This document shows positions 36,136 to 44,564 of a DNA stretch of 64,000 nucleotides, one piece after another. The stretch's first letter is position 1. Each line of letters opens with the position of its first letter. The position numbers and the translations under genes were made by a program. The notes beneath the pieces were generated by a model that made no database searches, was not told the DNA's origin, and was given only the letters and a program-made list of their open reading frames with translations. The stretch covers positions 1,116,001 through 1,180,000 of the forward strand of contig NZ_OY781873.1 in NCBI RefSeq assembly GCF_963677075.1. Direction: 5' to 3'. Origin of the DNA: an uncultured Sphaerochaeta sp. GTDB taxonomy: Bacteria; Spirochaetota; Spirochaetia; Sphaerochaetales; Sphaerochaetaceae.

Positions 36136-37139
36136 AAACGTTCAAACGGGTCACGCTGCAAGATGTCGCCAGAGAGGCCCATGTATCATATGCATCAGTC
36201 TCTGCTGTCCTCAATGGTAAGGACGGCAAGAGCATCCGTGTGGGGAAGCAGACCAAGGAGAAGATTCTTGAGTGTGCTGAACGGTTGGGCTACGTGCCCA
36301 ACATGGCAGCAAGAAAGCTCAAGAGCGGATCAACTACCTTGATTGCCGTCTTTACCTATGAGCCGATGTTTCCTGTTGAGTCGGAGAACGAGTATTACCG
36401 GTTCTTCGTCGGGATCCAGGAGACTGCCGAAAAGTTGGGGTATGACATCCTGATCCTGAACAACCGGCCTACTGAAGAGAACTCGAGCAGAATTGCACTT
36501 GCCGATGGCGCTGTCATGATGGGTGTGAACCGCGATGACAAGGGCGTTGAACGCTTGGTGAAAGCCCACTTTCCCTTGGTGTTTGTAGGAAGGCGTGAGG
36601 TTGCTGACGCATACACCCATTGGGTGACATTTGCCTACCAAGAGGTTATTGAGAAGATGGTTGACCATCTCGCCTCTGTATGTCGGAAACAATGCCTTGT
36701 GTATGTTGAGACGAAGGAACAAGAGCGGGAACCAAGAAAGGACAAGCGTTCCTTCTTGCTTGCTGCCGCCGAGAAACGGGGGATTACCGTTCATGTGGTT
36801 GAGGCCGATGAACACTATCGGTTGAGTAAGGATGATTTTAATTTGATCAAGGAGTGTCAGGTGGCAGTCTTTGATCGTATTTTCTTGCTGGATCCTTTTG
36901 AGCGTGATTTACAGCATATGGAGATGAAGCTTGGACAGGATGTCTGGGGGGCTGTATTGGAAGATGACTGGCTGGGTGGACATGAGTACTGGACGCGTTG
37001 GTCGAACCAACGCCTTGAACTCGGATCCCTCGCTGTGGAGTATCTTTCTCAGCTACTGGAAAAACGTTCACTTGAGAGTGCAAGAAAGTTTACTCCCTTG
37101 CATTTGGTGATCAGTGAGAGTTCAGCGTTTCCTGAGTAA
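36132..37139 (+). CDS. LacI family transcriptional regulator
   Basis: A 335-residue repressor-type regulator. The N-terminal HTH is TLQDVAREAHVSYASVSAVLNG (about residues 7-28), followed by the hinge region ERLGYVPNMAARKLKSG and a periplasmic-binding-protein-like sensor domain. The ATG overlaps the preceding stop (ATGA), so regulator level follows operon expression. Its likely target is the 18-bp palindrome at 31676-31693. The effector-binding half is diverged from well-studied sugars, so the inducer cannot be named. Confidence 0.87.
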   Translation: MKTFKRVTLQDVAREAHVSYASVSAVLNGKDGKSIRVGKQTKEKILECAERLGYVPNMAARKLKSGSTTLIAVFTYEPMFPVESENEYYRFFVGIQETAEKLGYDILILNNRPTEENSSRIALADGAVMMGVNRDDKGVERLVKAHFPLVFVGRREVADAYTHWVTFAYQEVIEKMVDHLASVCRKQCLVYVETKEQEREPRKDKRSFLLAAAEKRGITVHVVEADEHYRLSKDDFNLIKECQVAVFDRIFLLDPFERDLQHMEMKLGQDVWGAVLEDDWLGGHEYWTRWSNQRLELGSLAVEYLSQLLEKRSLESARKFTPLHLVISESSAFPE

Positions 37140-37155
37140 TACTTCTTTGTCAGAG

Positions 37156-37899
37156 CTATCGTACCCCAAACAAATCTGGATCCTGCAACAACAGGTCCCT
37201 CACAGCCTCATAGGCTGGCTGGGTCTTGTGGTAGCGCACTGTTGCATCCCCAAGCGTTCCTTCCTTGAGAATTCCTTTTTCTCTCAGATAGGGTTCCACT
37301 CGAGGAAAGTTTTCTCCTACCTGTGCTGTATGGTTCTTGACCGGGGTAGGGATGAGATTGCCATCAGCAAGTCTGGTGAAGAGCATATTCATCGTATCAC
37401 TCAACCTGTCAGGAATGTCCAGCCACTCTTCAACCCCATGAAAGAAAGTATCACGATTGAGCCCCACGCCAACCAAAAGAATGGTTGCATTGCGGTCGAG
37501 CAACTTGCCCCACGATCCTGTACGACCACAGGGAGTGTTCTGCATATGATCCTCGGCAATGAAGGCTTCAGCCTCTGCCCCAAAGGCTGCTACCGAGTGG
37601 GTTGGATGTGCGCTTCTGTGGCCTCGTCCATCCTTTCTTGCCAGCTCTGGGATAATGCCGATGCAACTCTCGGTGTCATTGACACTGTAATAGGGTTGAT
37701 CCTTGTTCACCGTGTTCCATGTATGGGTGGGAAATACCATCAATCCGTCTTTCATATACGTGACCATGGCATCGATTACAGTCTGGGGACCTCCCTCAAC
37801 TTCTCCTAAGCTTTTATATGAGAAGTGAGCAAGTACCGTTCCTTTTGGATCAAGACCCATCTGTTCCAGGTCTCTGATTAAACTCTGTTTTGTATGCAT
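37156..37899 (-). CDS. AAC(3) family N-acetyltransferase-like protein
   Basis: A 247-residue protein of the aminoglycoside 3-N-acetyltransferase family (antibiotic_NAT fold). Visible features are GTVLAHFSYKSLGEVEGGPQTVIDAM, GLMVFPTHTWN, RSAHPTHSVAAFG and the acetyl-CoA region CGRTGSWGKLLDRNATILLVGVG. Many family members act on sugars or other amines rather than on drugs, and the context here is sugar metabolism, so resistance should not be assumed. The frame is open to TTG 37929, but ATG 37899 fits family similarity and lies just after a possible promoter; no Shine-Dalgarno sequence is present. It is convergent with the LacI gene. Confidence 0.82.
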   Translation of the reverse strand: MHTKQSLIRDLEQMGLDPKGTVLAHFSYKSLGEVEGGPQTVIDAMVTYMKDGLMVFPTHTWNTVNKDQPYYSVNDTESCIGIIPELARKDGRGHRSAHPTHSVAAFGAEAEAFIAEDHMQNTPCGRTGSWGKLLDRNATILLVGVGLNRDTFFHGVEEWLDIPDRLSDTMNMLFTRLADGNLIPTPVKNHTAQVGENFPRVEPYLREKGILKEGTLGDATVRYHKTQPAYEAVRDLLLQDPDLFGVR

Positions 37900-37905
37900 G
37901 GTGCT

Positions 37906-37934
37906 ATCATGGCATAGGAGGATGGGCAAATCAA
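37906..37934 (-). promoter_or_regulatory. Possible promoter of the AAC(3)-like gene
   Basis: On the minus strand, TTGATT (37934-37929), a 17-bp spacer and CATGAT (37911-37906), with a TG extension before the -10, lie six bases upstream of the ATG at 37899. The match is moderate. If real, the mRNA would be leaderless, which agrees with the missing ribosome-binding site. Confidence 0.35.
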
Positions 37935-38008
37935 GGAGCAGTTTTTCAAAGAATCATAATGACAATATACTCCCCAAGGAGTAGAATACAAGAAATGAGG
38001 ATAATTCT

Positions 38009-39190
38009 ATGAATCAGAAATTTGACCAACTCTATCATGACTACCAAAATACGCTTTTAGAGAGTGTATTGCCATTCTGGCTCCAATATGGATTTGACAA
38101 AACACATGGTGGCTTGTATACAGGTTTGGACCGCGATGGTTCTTTGTTGGAGACTGATAAGTCGGTTTGGTTTCAAGGTCGGGCGCTGTGGGTATTTGCA
38201 ACAGCATACCGTCAGATGGAAAAAAGACCTGATTATCTCGAGGTGTGTGATTCCTTGGTCTCTTTCATTGAAGACCACTGTTTTGATCCCGTAGATGGAC
38301 GCATGTATTTCCGGGTAAGCCAGGAAGGGAATCCGGTAGTGAAGCGTATTCGCTACGTATTCAGTGAGACATTTGCCATCCTTGGCTTTGCTGCCTATAG
38401 CAGGGCCTTTGATAAACCTGAATATGCAATGAAGGCATATGAGTTGTTTAAGAAGGTTGAACGGTATCTTCAGGAACCAGGTATGCTTGTTCCCAAGTTT
38501 GAGCGAGAGAGCAAGGGGTTTGGTCTTCCCATGATTCTTCTCAATACGGTCAGTGAGCTGAGAGAAGCGCTTCCTGAGAAGAGCGAAGAGCTGAATCGTG
38601 CCATCGATGGGTATATCAAGGAGATTGAGGTCTTCTTTGTTCGTCCAGAGCTCAAGGTGGTGGTAGAGCAGTGCAATCCTGATGGGACGCTACAATTGGA
38701 TCATTTCGAAGGCCGACTTTTAAACCCAGGGCACGCTATAGAAGGCGCATGGTTCATTCTCGCCGAAGCAAAGAGGCGGGGTGGTGATATCGAACTTACA
38801 CAACTTGGTATGACGATGTTGGACTGGATGTTCACTCGTGGTTGGGATGAAGAGTATGGGGGGATCATCTACTTCCGTGATGCCCTGGGAAAGAGTGCAA
38901 CGGAGTACTGGCATGACATGAAGTTCTGGTGGCCACAGTGTGAGGCAGCCATCGCCAACTTGCTGGCCTACAGTTTGAGCGGGAAACAGGAATACCTGCA
39001 TCAATTTGAACAAGTAGACAAATACATCAAGACTCATTTTCTCGATGAAGAGTATGGCGAGTGGTTTGGGTATCTCCATCGAGATAACAGCCTTTCCACT
39101 CCCTTGAAGGGGAATATGTATAAAGGACCATTCCATATACCAAGAATGTATCTGGTTTGTTGTGAATTGCTTGATAGGCTGAGACAGTAG
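38009..39190 (+). CDS. N-acylglucosamine 2-epimerase (AGE) family protein
   Basis: A 393-residue (alpha/alpha)6-barrel enzyme of the AGE family, which interconverts sugars at C2 (GlcNAc/ManNAc, mannose/glucose, or cellobiose-type disaccharides). Family motifs are TDKSVWFQGRALWVFA, YVFSETFAILGFAAYS, the His motif LLNPGHAIEGAWF, YWHDMKFWWPQCEA and the C-terminal KGPFHIPRMYL. The catalytic histidines appear present. TGAGGA precedes the ATG by about seven bases. It lies beside a LacI-controlled sugar importer but is read from its own upstream region, divergent from the AAC(3)-like gene. Confidence 0.87.
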   Translation: MNQKFDQLYHDYQNTLLESVLPFWLQYGFDKTHGGLYTGLDRDGSLLETDKSVWFQGRALWVFATAYRQMEKRPDYLEVCDSLVSFIEDHCFDPVDGRMYFRVSQEGNPVVKRIRYVFSETFAILGFAAYSRAFDKPEYAMKAYELFKKVERYLQEPGMLVPKFERESKGFGLPMILLNTVSELREALPEKSEELNRAIDGYIKEIEVFFVRPELKVVVEQCNPDGTLQLDHFEGRLLNPGHAIEGAWFILAEAKRRGGDIELTQLGMTMLDWMFTRGWDEEYGGIIYFRDALGKSATEYWHDMKFWWPQCEAAIANLLAYSLSGKQEYLHQFEQVDKYIKTHFLDEEYGEWFGYLHRDNSLSTPLKGNMYKGPFHIPRMYLVCCELLDRLRQ

Positions 39191-39351
39191 ACGGCATTGT
39201 TGTATCTTTCGTTTTATACATGTTTGCAATGTTAGGGCGAATAGAGTGGGGGCTTCTTATCTGGAAGGCCCTCCCTGTCATTATGTATAGAGATGACTAT
39301 GAGAATCCATGGATTATAGAAAAATCTAGGTAGACATCCAAGGAAACCTAA

Positions 39352-39543
39352 GATAAGGCACAACAGCAACGAAAAAAGATGCTCGCATATTTAGCAACAG
39401 TAGATCCCATCACCAACAAACAGGTACGTATTTTGCTAAGGGTAGATAGAAGCCGAGCCTATGACCTCCTCTCCCAGATGGTTTGTGAGTCTCTCTTGGT
39501 GGCAGAGGGAGAGAAAAAGGGGCGTAGGTATCGATTAAGGTAG
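39352..39543 (+). pseudogene. Remnant of an AlbA/Schlafen-type regulator: C-terminal winged helix only
   Basis: The frame ending TAG at 39543 encodes about 63 residues, including KKMLAYLATVDPITNKQ and RSRAYDLLSQMV. It closely resembles the winged-helix tail of the ATP-binding AlbA/Schlafen or RecG-like regulators common in spirochaetes. An in-frame stop at 39349-39351 and no upstream domain show that the body of the gene is missing. A product starting at ATG 39379 (54 residues) is possible, but no ribosome-binding site was seen. It directly precedes four 25-bp repeats. Confidence 0.55.
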
Positions 39544-39552
39544 CAAAGTAAA

Positions 39553-39652
39553 CCGGAGAATTTGCACAAATATTAATCCGGAGAATTTGCACAAATATTA
39601 ATCCGGAGAATTTGCACAAATATTAATCCGGAGAATTTGCACAAATATTAAT
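39553..39652. repeat. Four perfect 25-bp tandem repeats
   Basis: Four identical units begin at 39553, 39578, 39603 and 39628. Each unit runs CCGGAGAATTTGCAC, then AAATATTAAT. There are no spacers, so it is not CRISPR. The array starts nine bases after the stop of the winged-helix remnant and ends one base before the TTGACA box of the downstream sulfatase promoter. Each unit contains the imperfect dyad TTTG-CA-CAAA. It could be an iterated protein-binding site or a slippage expansion. The rest of the 39191-39741 gap holds no other recognised gene. Confidence 0.9.
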
Positions 39653-39653
39653 C

Positions 39654-39682
39654 TTGACAGATCAAGATATGTGTCTTAGCCT
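39654..39682 (+). promoter_or_regulatory. Promoter of the sulfatase/LacI/ABC operon
   Basis: TTGACA (39654-39659), a 17-bp spacer and TAGCCT (39677-39682) form a promoter with a perfect -35 and a weak -10. The expected start near 39689 falls within the palindromic operator immediately downstream. Confidence 0.6.
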
Positions 39683-39687
39683 ATGAA

Positions 39688-39705
39688 TGTACACAGGAGT
39701 GTACA
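39688..39705. promoter_or_regulatory. LacI-type operator of the sulfatase operon
   Basis: TGTACAC-AGGA-GTGTACA is an 18-bp palindrome with perfect 7-bp arms and a 4-base centre. It is the same size and lies at the same place relative to its promoter as the operator at 31676-31693, but has a different sequence. The LacI protein encoded by the second gene of this operon (41306) is the expected repressor. Confidence 0.7.
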
Positions 39706-39741
39706 TACGAAATAGTCAGCTCTGAAGGGAGGTTTTTCTAC

Positions 39742-41199
39742 ATGCAAGGCAATCAATCCAAGAAGCCAAACATCCTATTCATCCTGGCTGATGACCATGG
39801 CCAATGGGCTCTTGGTTGTTATGGTAACAAGGAAGTGAAAACGCCGCATCTAGATGAACTGGCTGAAAATGGGATTATATATGATAACTTCTATTGCACA
39901 AGTCCTGTATGCAGTCCAGCACGTGCATCCATACTTACGGGAACAATGCCTTCTTGGAACGGGGTCCATGATTGGCTGAGAAAAGGGAATGCAGATACTT
40001 CCAAATATCCCAACATGAAAGATCATGATCATTTCAAGAAGAAAGATCACCCAATCAATTATCTTGAAGGAATGAAAACGTATGTTTCCCAATTGCATGA
40101 AGCAGGTTATTCCACTGCACTTTGTGGTAAATGGCATCTTGGAGCCAGTACGTACAAGCGCCCGGAATTCGATAAATGGTTCACCATCTTCGGAGGAGGC
40201 CTAACTTCCTACTATCGTCCGGACTTTTTTGAGGATGGAAAATTCTATGATAGTCATGAATATATAACCTCAGGAATCGGCTCAAGAGCCATTGATTTTA
40301 TTGATGAATTTGCAGAAGAACCAGAGAAGCCTTTCTACCTCGGCGTGCACTTCACAGCTCCACATACGCCTTGGTCGCGAGAAAATCATCCTGAAAGATT
40401 TTGGAATCTGTATGAAGGCTCTTCGTTTGAGTCAGCTCCGAGACTCCCTGTACACAAGGATCAGGTGAAAACCTGTATGGTTGGATATCCTGAGGAGAGA
40501 CGCAGGGAGAACATCAATGGATATTATGCTGCAATAAGTGCAATGGATGAACAGATTGGAGCAATCATTGCAAAATTGAAAGCTGAAAAATTGTATGATG
40601 ATACTGTCATAATTTTTACCAGTGATAATGGAATGAACCTAGGGCAACACGGTATCTGGGGAAAAGGAAATGGCACCTATCCTCAGAACCTGTATGAGAC
40701 TTCAGTAAAAATTCCTTTCATTATGAGAAATCCTCGGTTTGGAATACCGGGAGAACGGCGTGCAGAAATCGCTTCACATTATGATGTATTCTCTTCAATG
40801 GAAGATATTGCTGGATTAGCGATTTCCAAACAGAATTTGCCGGGGAAATCACTTTTTTCAAGAGATGAGAAGGATTCTATCGCTGTAGTGTTCAATGAAT
40901 ATGGGTCGGTGAGGATGATTCGTGAAGAAAAATTCAAGCTGATTGTCAATTATGATACTCAAGAAGAAACATTGTTTGATCTACAGGATGACCCTGGTGA
41001 AATGCACCCGCTATCCAATACCAACCCAATTATTGCACAGCTTAGGCTGAAAATGGAAAATTGGTTTGCTCAATATTCAAGACCTGAAAAAGATGGACGT
41101 GTGAGAAACGTACTAGGGACAGGACAGGAAGATTTGGATTTATTCAATCCGGAAATAGCATTCTATTATGAGAAAGAACAGCGTAGCACCATGTATTGA
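39742..41199 (+). CDS. Sulfatase (family S1), Cys-type, no signal peptide
   Basis: A 485-residue sulfatase. It opens KKPNILFILADDHGQWALGCYGN with the metal-binding Asp residues. The catalytic Cys57 lies in CSPAR, followed by ASILTGTMPSWNGVHDW. LCGKWHLGAS, LGVHFTAPHTPWS and IIFTSDNGMNLGQHG complete the active site. No signal peptide is visible, so it is expected to act in the cytoplasm. GGGAGG lies nine bases before the ATG. It is the first gene of an operator-controlled operon with LacI, an ABC importer and another sulfatase. The substrate is likely a sulfated oligosaccharide; the exact sugar is unknown. Confidence 0.9.
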   Translation: MQGNQSKKPNILFILADDHGQWALGCYGNKEVKTPHLDELAENGIIYDNFYCTSPVCSPARASILTGTMPSWNGVHDWLRKGNADTSKYPNMKDHDHFKKKDHPINYLEGMKTYVSQLHEAGYSTALCGKWHLGASTYKRPEFDKWFTIFGGGLTSYYRPDFFEDGKFYDSHEYITSGIGSRAIDFIDEFAEEPEKPFYLGVHFTAPHTPWSRENHPERFWNLYEGSSFESAPRLPVHKDQVKTCMVGYPEERRRENINGYYAAISAMDEQIGAIIAKLKAEKLYDDTVIIFTSDNGMNLGQHGIWGKGNGTYPQNLYETSVKIPFIMRNPRFGIPGERRAEIASHYDVFSSMEDIAGLAISKQNLPGKSLFSRDEKDSIAVVFNEYGSVRMIREEKFKLIVNYDTQEETLFDLQDDPGEMHPLSNTNPIIAQLRLKMENWFAQYSRPEKDGRVRNVLGTGQEDLDLFNPEIAFYYEKEQRSTMY

Positions 41200-41305
41200 T
41201 AGCTGTAGTGCCTGCCATGCGAGAAATATGGTTTGGTTGGTGTATTGGATAAATAGGTAATCCTAAAGGAAACGTTCTGTTTCTCTATGGGAAAAGGCAG
41301 GTTGC

Positions 41306-42289
41306 ATGAGAAGAGTAACACGCAAGGATGTAGCAGAAGAAGCAGGGGTGACTGAGACCATCGTCTCATATGTTCTCAATAAAAATCGATATGTGGATGG
41401 AGAGAAAAAAGAGCGAGTACTAGCTGCAGTTAAGAAACTTGGATATCGTCCGTCTCCGATGGCACGTGGATTAAAGGGAAAAGGGACCGACCATTATCTT
41501 TTCATTGCAGATGATCTTATGAGCGAGCACTTTGCGCTTATTGTTTTTGAGATTGAGAAACTTGCATCCCAGAGAGGGTATTGTATCAGCTTATGTTCGG
41601 ACCGACAGGATTGGGCATTGCTGAATTGGAACTTTGACGGGATCATCATCGCTTCCGCCACCATGAGTGAGAAACGGATCAATGAATACATTGGTACTGG
41701 AATTCCTGTAGTGGTACTGGGAATGAAAAAGTATACGAAACTGAAAGGTACGTACGGTCTTATTAACTCAGGCCTGGAACAAGGAGCAAGAGAAGCAGTG
41801 GGGTACATGATAAGGAAAGGGAGAAAATCGATTGCATACATGCCGAGTCTATCTGTTGGGACAAATGGTCTCGATGAGAATGACTATCGATATCTCGGAT
41901 ATATCGAAGCTATGAGAGTCCATGATCTGCCGTCAAGAATCCTGCCTTCTTGTTCTTCTGAAGATGAGATAATTGCCGCAGTCATGGAAGCATATAAGAC
42001 TGAGCCTTTTGATGCAGTATTTGCCCGGACCGATTCCATCGCTGCAGTGGTAATGAAAGCTCTTTTGAAACTGGGGCTTGTGACAGGTAAGGATGTCGCT
42101 GTAATAGGGGTGAATAATACTTCACTTTGTCGATTTCTCTCTCCAGTACTTACCAGTGTGCATATCAGACGTGATGAGATTGCCAAATGGATAATTGAAT
42201 TGTTATCTCGGATTCGAAGTGGTCAAGGAGAGTCCAAGGGGCTTTTGGTTCTTCTTCAAACCGATGTCGTAGAAAGAGAGTCTGTGTAA
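41306..42289 (+). CDS. LacI family transcriptional regulator
   Basis: A 327-residue regulator. The HTH RKDVAEEAGVTETIVSYVLN lies at residues 5-24, the hinge is KKLGYRPSPMARGLKGKG, and a sugar-binding sensor domain follows (VMKALLKLGLVTGKDVAVIGVNNTSLCRFLSP near the end). It lies between the first sulfatase and the binding-protein gene, and its probable operator is TGTACAC-AGGA-GTGTACA at 39688-39705. A GGAAAC-GTTC-TGTTTCTC dyad-like stretch upstream (around 41270) is much weaker and may be unrelated. Confidence 0.87.
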   Translation: MRRVTRKDVAEEAGVTETIVSYVLNKNRYVDGEKKERVLAAVKKLGYRPSPMARGLKGKGTDHYLFIADDLMSEHFALIVFEIEKLASQRGYCISLCSDRQDWALLNWNFDGIIIASATMSEKRINEYIGTGIPVVVLGMKKYTKLKGTYGLINSGLEQGAREAVGYMIRKGRKSIAYMPSLSVGTNGLDENDYRYLGYIEAMRVHDLPSRILPSCSSEDEIIAAVMEAYKTEPFDAVFARTDSIAAVVMKALLKLGLVTGKDVAVIGVNNTSLCRFLSPVLTSVHIRRDEIAKWIIELLSRIRSGQGESKGLLVLLQTDVVERESV

Positions 42290-42321
42290 TCAATTCATAG
42301 AAGCAAGAAGGAGGCTTTCGT

Positions 42322-43599
42322 ATGAAGAAAATGATGAGTATGGTTTGTGTGATTTTGATGGTTGCCACCATGGTATTTGCTGGTGGTAAAGCTGAAGAGA
42401 AACAGGATGGCTCTGTCACGATCAAGGTTGCAAATTATGCATTGCTTGAGAAAGGCTATGAAGCTTTCTGGAATGGGATAAAGGAAGATTTCGAGAAAAC
42501 AAATTCTGATATCTCCATTGAGTGGGTTACTGCTCCCTATGGGGAAATCATGAACCAGGTCATCAACATGGCCGGTGGTGGAGATCGAGTAGATGTAATA
42601 TTTGGTGAAAGCTTGTGGGTCCCTGGTTTTGAGAATTCTGGTCTCTCAAGCCCGGTCACAGATATTCTTTCTCCTGAATTTCTTGCTGACTTTGATGAGA
42701 ATACTCTTGCGTCCCTCAGTGTGAATGGAGAAGTGTACGGAATACCCTTGTATGTGTCTCCTACAATTCTTCTCTACAACAAGGATCTGTTTAAGAAAGC
42801 CGGCCTAGATCCTGCTGCTCCACCCAGAACATATGATGAGATGTTGGAGATGGCAGAAGATCTGTCTAAACTTACAGACGAGTATGGGAACAGAATTTAT
42901 GCATTCGGTCAGACAACGGCATCAGTTCCTGTATCTGGTTCTGCACTTAGTTCGTTGGTATTCAGCTTCGGAGGAGATGTCTTGAATGCCCAGGGTCAGC
43001 TGGATGTTGACAACGATGGATTTAGACAGGCATTTGATTTTGTCCAACTGTTGAATGAGAAAGGATATAATCCACAGAACGCTAAGAAGAAAGATTTGAG
43101 GAATCTTTACGCGTTGGGTCAGCTTGCGATGTACTATGATCAGAGCTGGGGATTCAATGGGGTAAAAACCATCAATCCGGATGCCGTCAACTTTACAGCA
43201 TCAGCTGGAGCGCTTTCCGGAGGCAACGGCTCAGGAGAAAGTATTTTGGAATCACATTGCTTTATCTTGGTAGACAATGGAGAGAGTCATCGTGAAGCTG
43301 TTAGGAAATTTGTGGAATATGTGATTAGCCCCGAGGTCTTGAATGATTATCTTGCCAATATCACTCCAGCCTATCCGGCTAGAAAGTCTATGTCTGAAAT
43401 ATCCGCTGTGGTGAACAGTAGTGTGTTGAAAGGTGCTGCATCATCCGTTGGCAATACGAAGCCTCAGGTCTATATACCGACTTTGAATGATTTGTATTTG
43501 GATCTTTGCTCACTTGCACAAGCAGTTACCGTCAGTGAAAAGGACGTAGAGACTGCAATCGCAGATTTCAAGAAGGTCGTGAGTCTTAAAATCCAATAA
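42322..43599 (+). CDS. Sugar ABC transporter substrate-binding protein (family 1)
   Basis: A 425-residue extracytoplasmic binding protein. The signal peptide KMMSMVCVILMVATMVFAGG is followed by KAEEKQ, the same junction type as in the other binding proteins here. The mature protein has MAGGGDRVDVIFG, YGIPLYVSPTILLYNKDLFKKAGLDP and SFGGDVLNAQGQL, typical of family 1. A GGAGG lies eight bases before the ATG. Its gene is followed by a strong stem-loop and then two permease genes. The likely cargo is the sulfated oligosaccharide processed by the flanking sulfatases. Confidence 0.88.
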   Translation: MKKMMSMVCVILMVATMVFAGGKAEEKQDGSVTIKVANYALLEKGYEAFWNGIKEDFEKTNSDISIEWVTAPYGEIMNQVINMAGGGDRVDVIFGESLWVPGFENSGLSSPVTDILSPEFLADFDENTLASLSVNGEVYGIPLYVSPTILLYNKDLFKKAGLDPAAPPRTYDEMLEMAEDLSKLTDEYGNRIYAFGQTTASVPVSGSALSSLVFSFGGDVLNAQGQLDVDNDGFRQAFDFVQLLNEKGYNPQNAKKKDLRNLYALGQLAMYYDQSWGFNGVKTINPDAVNFTASAGALSGGNGSGESILESHCFILVDNGESHREAVRKFVEYVISPEVLNDYLANITPAYPARKSMSEISAVVNSSVLKGAASSVGNTKPQVYIPTLNDLYLDLCSLAQAVTVSEKDVETAIADFKKVVSLKIQ

Positions 43600-43607
43600 T
43601 CCAGTTT

Positions 43608-43637
43608 ATGGTTAGGGGTACAAATACCCCTAACCAT
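43608..43637 (+). promoter_or_regulatory. Intercistronic stem-loop after binding-protein gene
   Basis: ATGGTTAGGGGTA (43608-43620), loop CAAA, then TACCCCTAACCAT (43625-43637) form a perfect 13-bp stem. No T run follows, and a ribosome-binding site (AGGAGG) for the permease lies right behind. It most likely protects the binding-protein transcript and lowers permease expression relative to it. Confidence 0.7.
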
Positions 43638-43651
43638 CGTAGGAGGCAAGA

Positions 43652-44554
43652 ATGACTCTTTCTAAGAAAAGGGGTGATTTGCTTTATGCTTTTATGTTGA
43701 CAGTCCCGGCTCTGATAATATCGACGCTCTTTATTCTGATACCTATTGTAGATTCAGTAATCAAGAGTGGCATGCAATATAGTGTTAAGAATATTATTAG
43801 CGGGAAACCGGGAGTGTGGAATAATTTTGAAAATTATATTCGATTGATCAAGACCAATGTATTACCACAGGCAATGATCAATACGTTTGTCTTCGTAATA
43901 TCCGTCATCACTTTCCAGTTTATATTTGGTATGATCCTTGCGCTTGTGCTGAATTCAAATCTGAAGGGTGCCAGGTTCTATCGTAGTATCATGATGATTC
44001 CTTGGGTTGTCCCAACGGTGATCAGTGGATTGATTTGGATGTGGCTGTTTCAACCACAGTATGGGCTGTTCAAGTATCTAGTGTCACTCCTATCGGGAGG
44101 AGCTGTTGCAAATTTTGCGATGTTGAACAATCCAGATACTGCACTGATGGGAGTTTCGATTGCCGCATTGTGGAAACAGATACCCCTCATGACTTTGTTG
44201 TTACTGGCGGGTCTCCAGAATGTTCCAGACGATATTCTAGAGGCAGCAACCATTGATGGAACAGGAAGGTTCCAAAGATTTTTTCATATTGTGATTCCCT
44301 ATATCAGTTCTGTGATAAAAGTTGCTATTAGCATGTCCATAATTGAGAATTTCAAACAATTCCCACTGTTTTGGACGATGACTGGTGGTGGCCCAAATGG
44401 GGCAACAACCAATATGGCAATATTGAGCTATAGAGAGGCTTTCGTCAGTATGAATCTTGGTTCTGGTGCAGCAGTTACTACCGTGTGGATGATTCTAATG
44501 ATTGTTACCGTGTATATGTACAATCATCTAATCCGTGTTCAGGATATGACGTAA
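43652..44554 (+). CDS. Sugar ABC transporter permease (MalF/UgpA type)
   Basis: A 300-residue inner-membrane permease with six predicted helices and an EAA loop at about residues 195-216 (ILEAATIDGTGRFQRFFHIVIP). The segment TGGGPNGATTNMAILSYREAF is typical of MalF/UgpA-type subunits. AGGAGG lies seven bases before the ATG. The partner permease starts ten bases after its stop. Confidence 0.88.
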   Translation: MTLSKKRGDLLYAFMLTVPALIISTLFILIPIVDSVIKSGMQYSVKNIISGKPGVWNNFENYIRLIKTNVLPQAMINTFVFVISVITFQFIFGMILALVLNSNLKGARFYRSIMMIPWVVPTVISGLIWMWLFQPQYGLFKYLVSLLSGGAVANFAMLNNPDTALMGVSIAALWKQIPLMTLLLLAGLQNVPDDILEAATIDGTGRFQRFFHIVIPYISSVIKVAISMSIIENFKQFPLFWTMTGGGPNGATTNMAILSYREAFVSMNLGSGAAVTTVWMILMIVTVYMYNHLIRVQDMT

Positions 44555-44564
44555 GGGGTATATA

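Noticed and set aside
39553..39652. Four repeats considered as a small CRISPR array
   Set aside because: The units are directly adjacent with no spacers, and no cas genes are present.
43608..43637. Stem-loop taken as an intrinsic terminator
   Set aside because: There is no T run behind it, and the permease ribosome-binding site follows within a few bases in what is clearly one operon.
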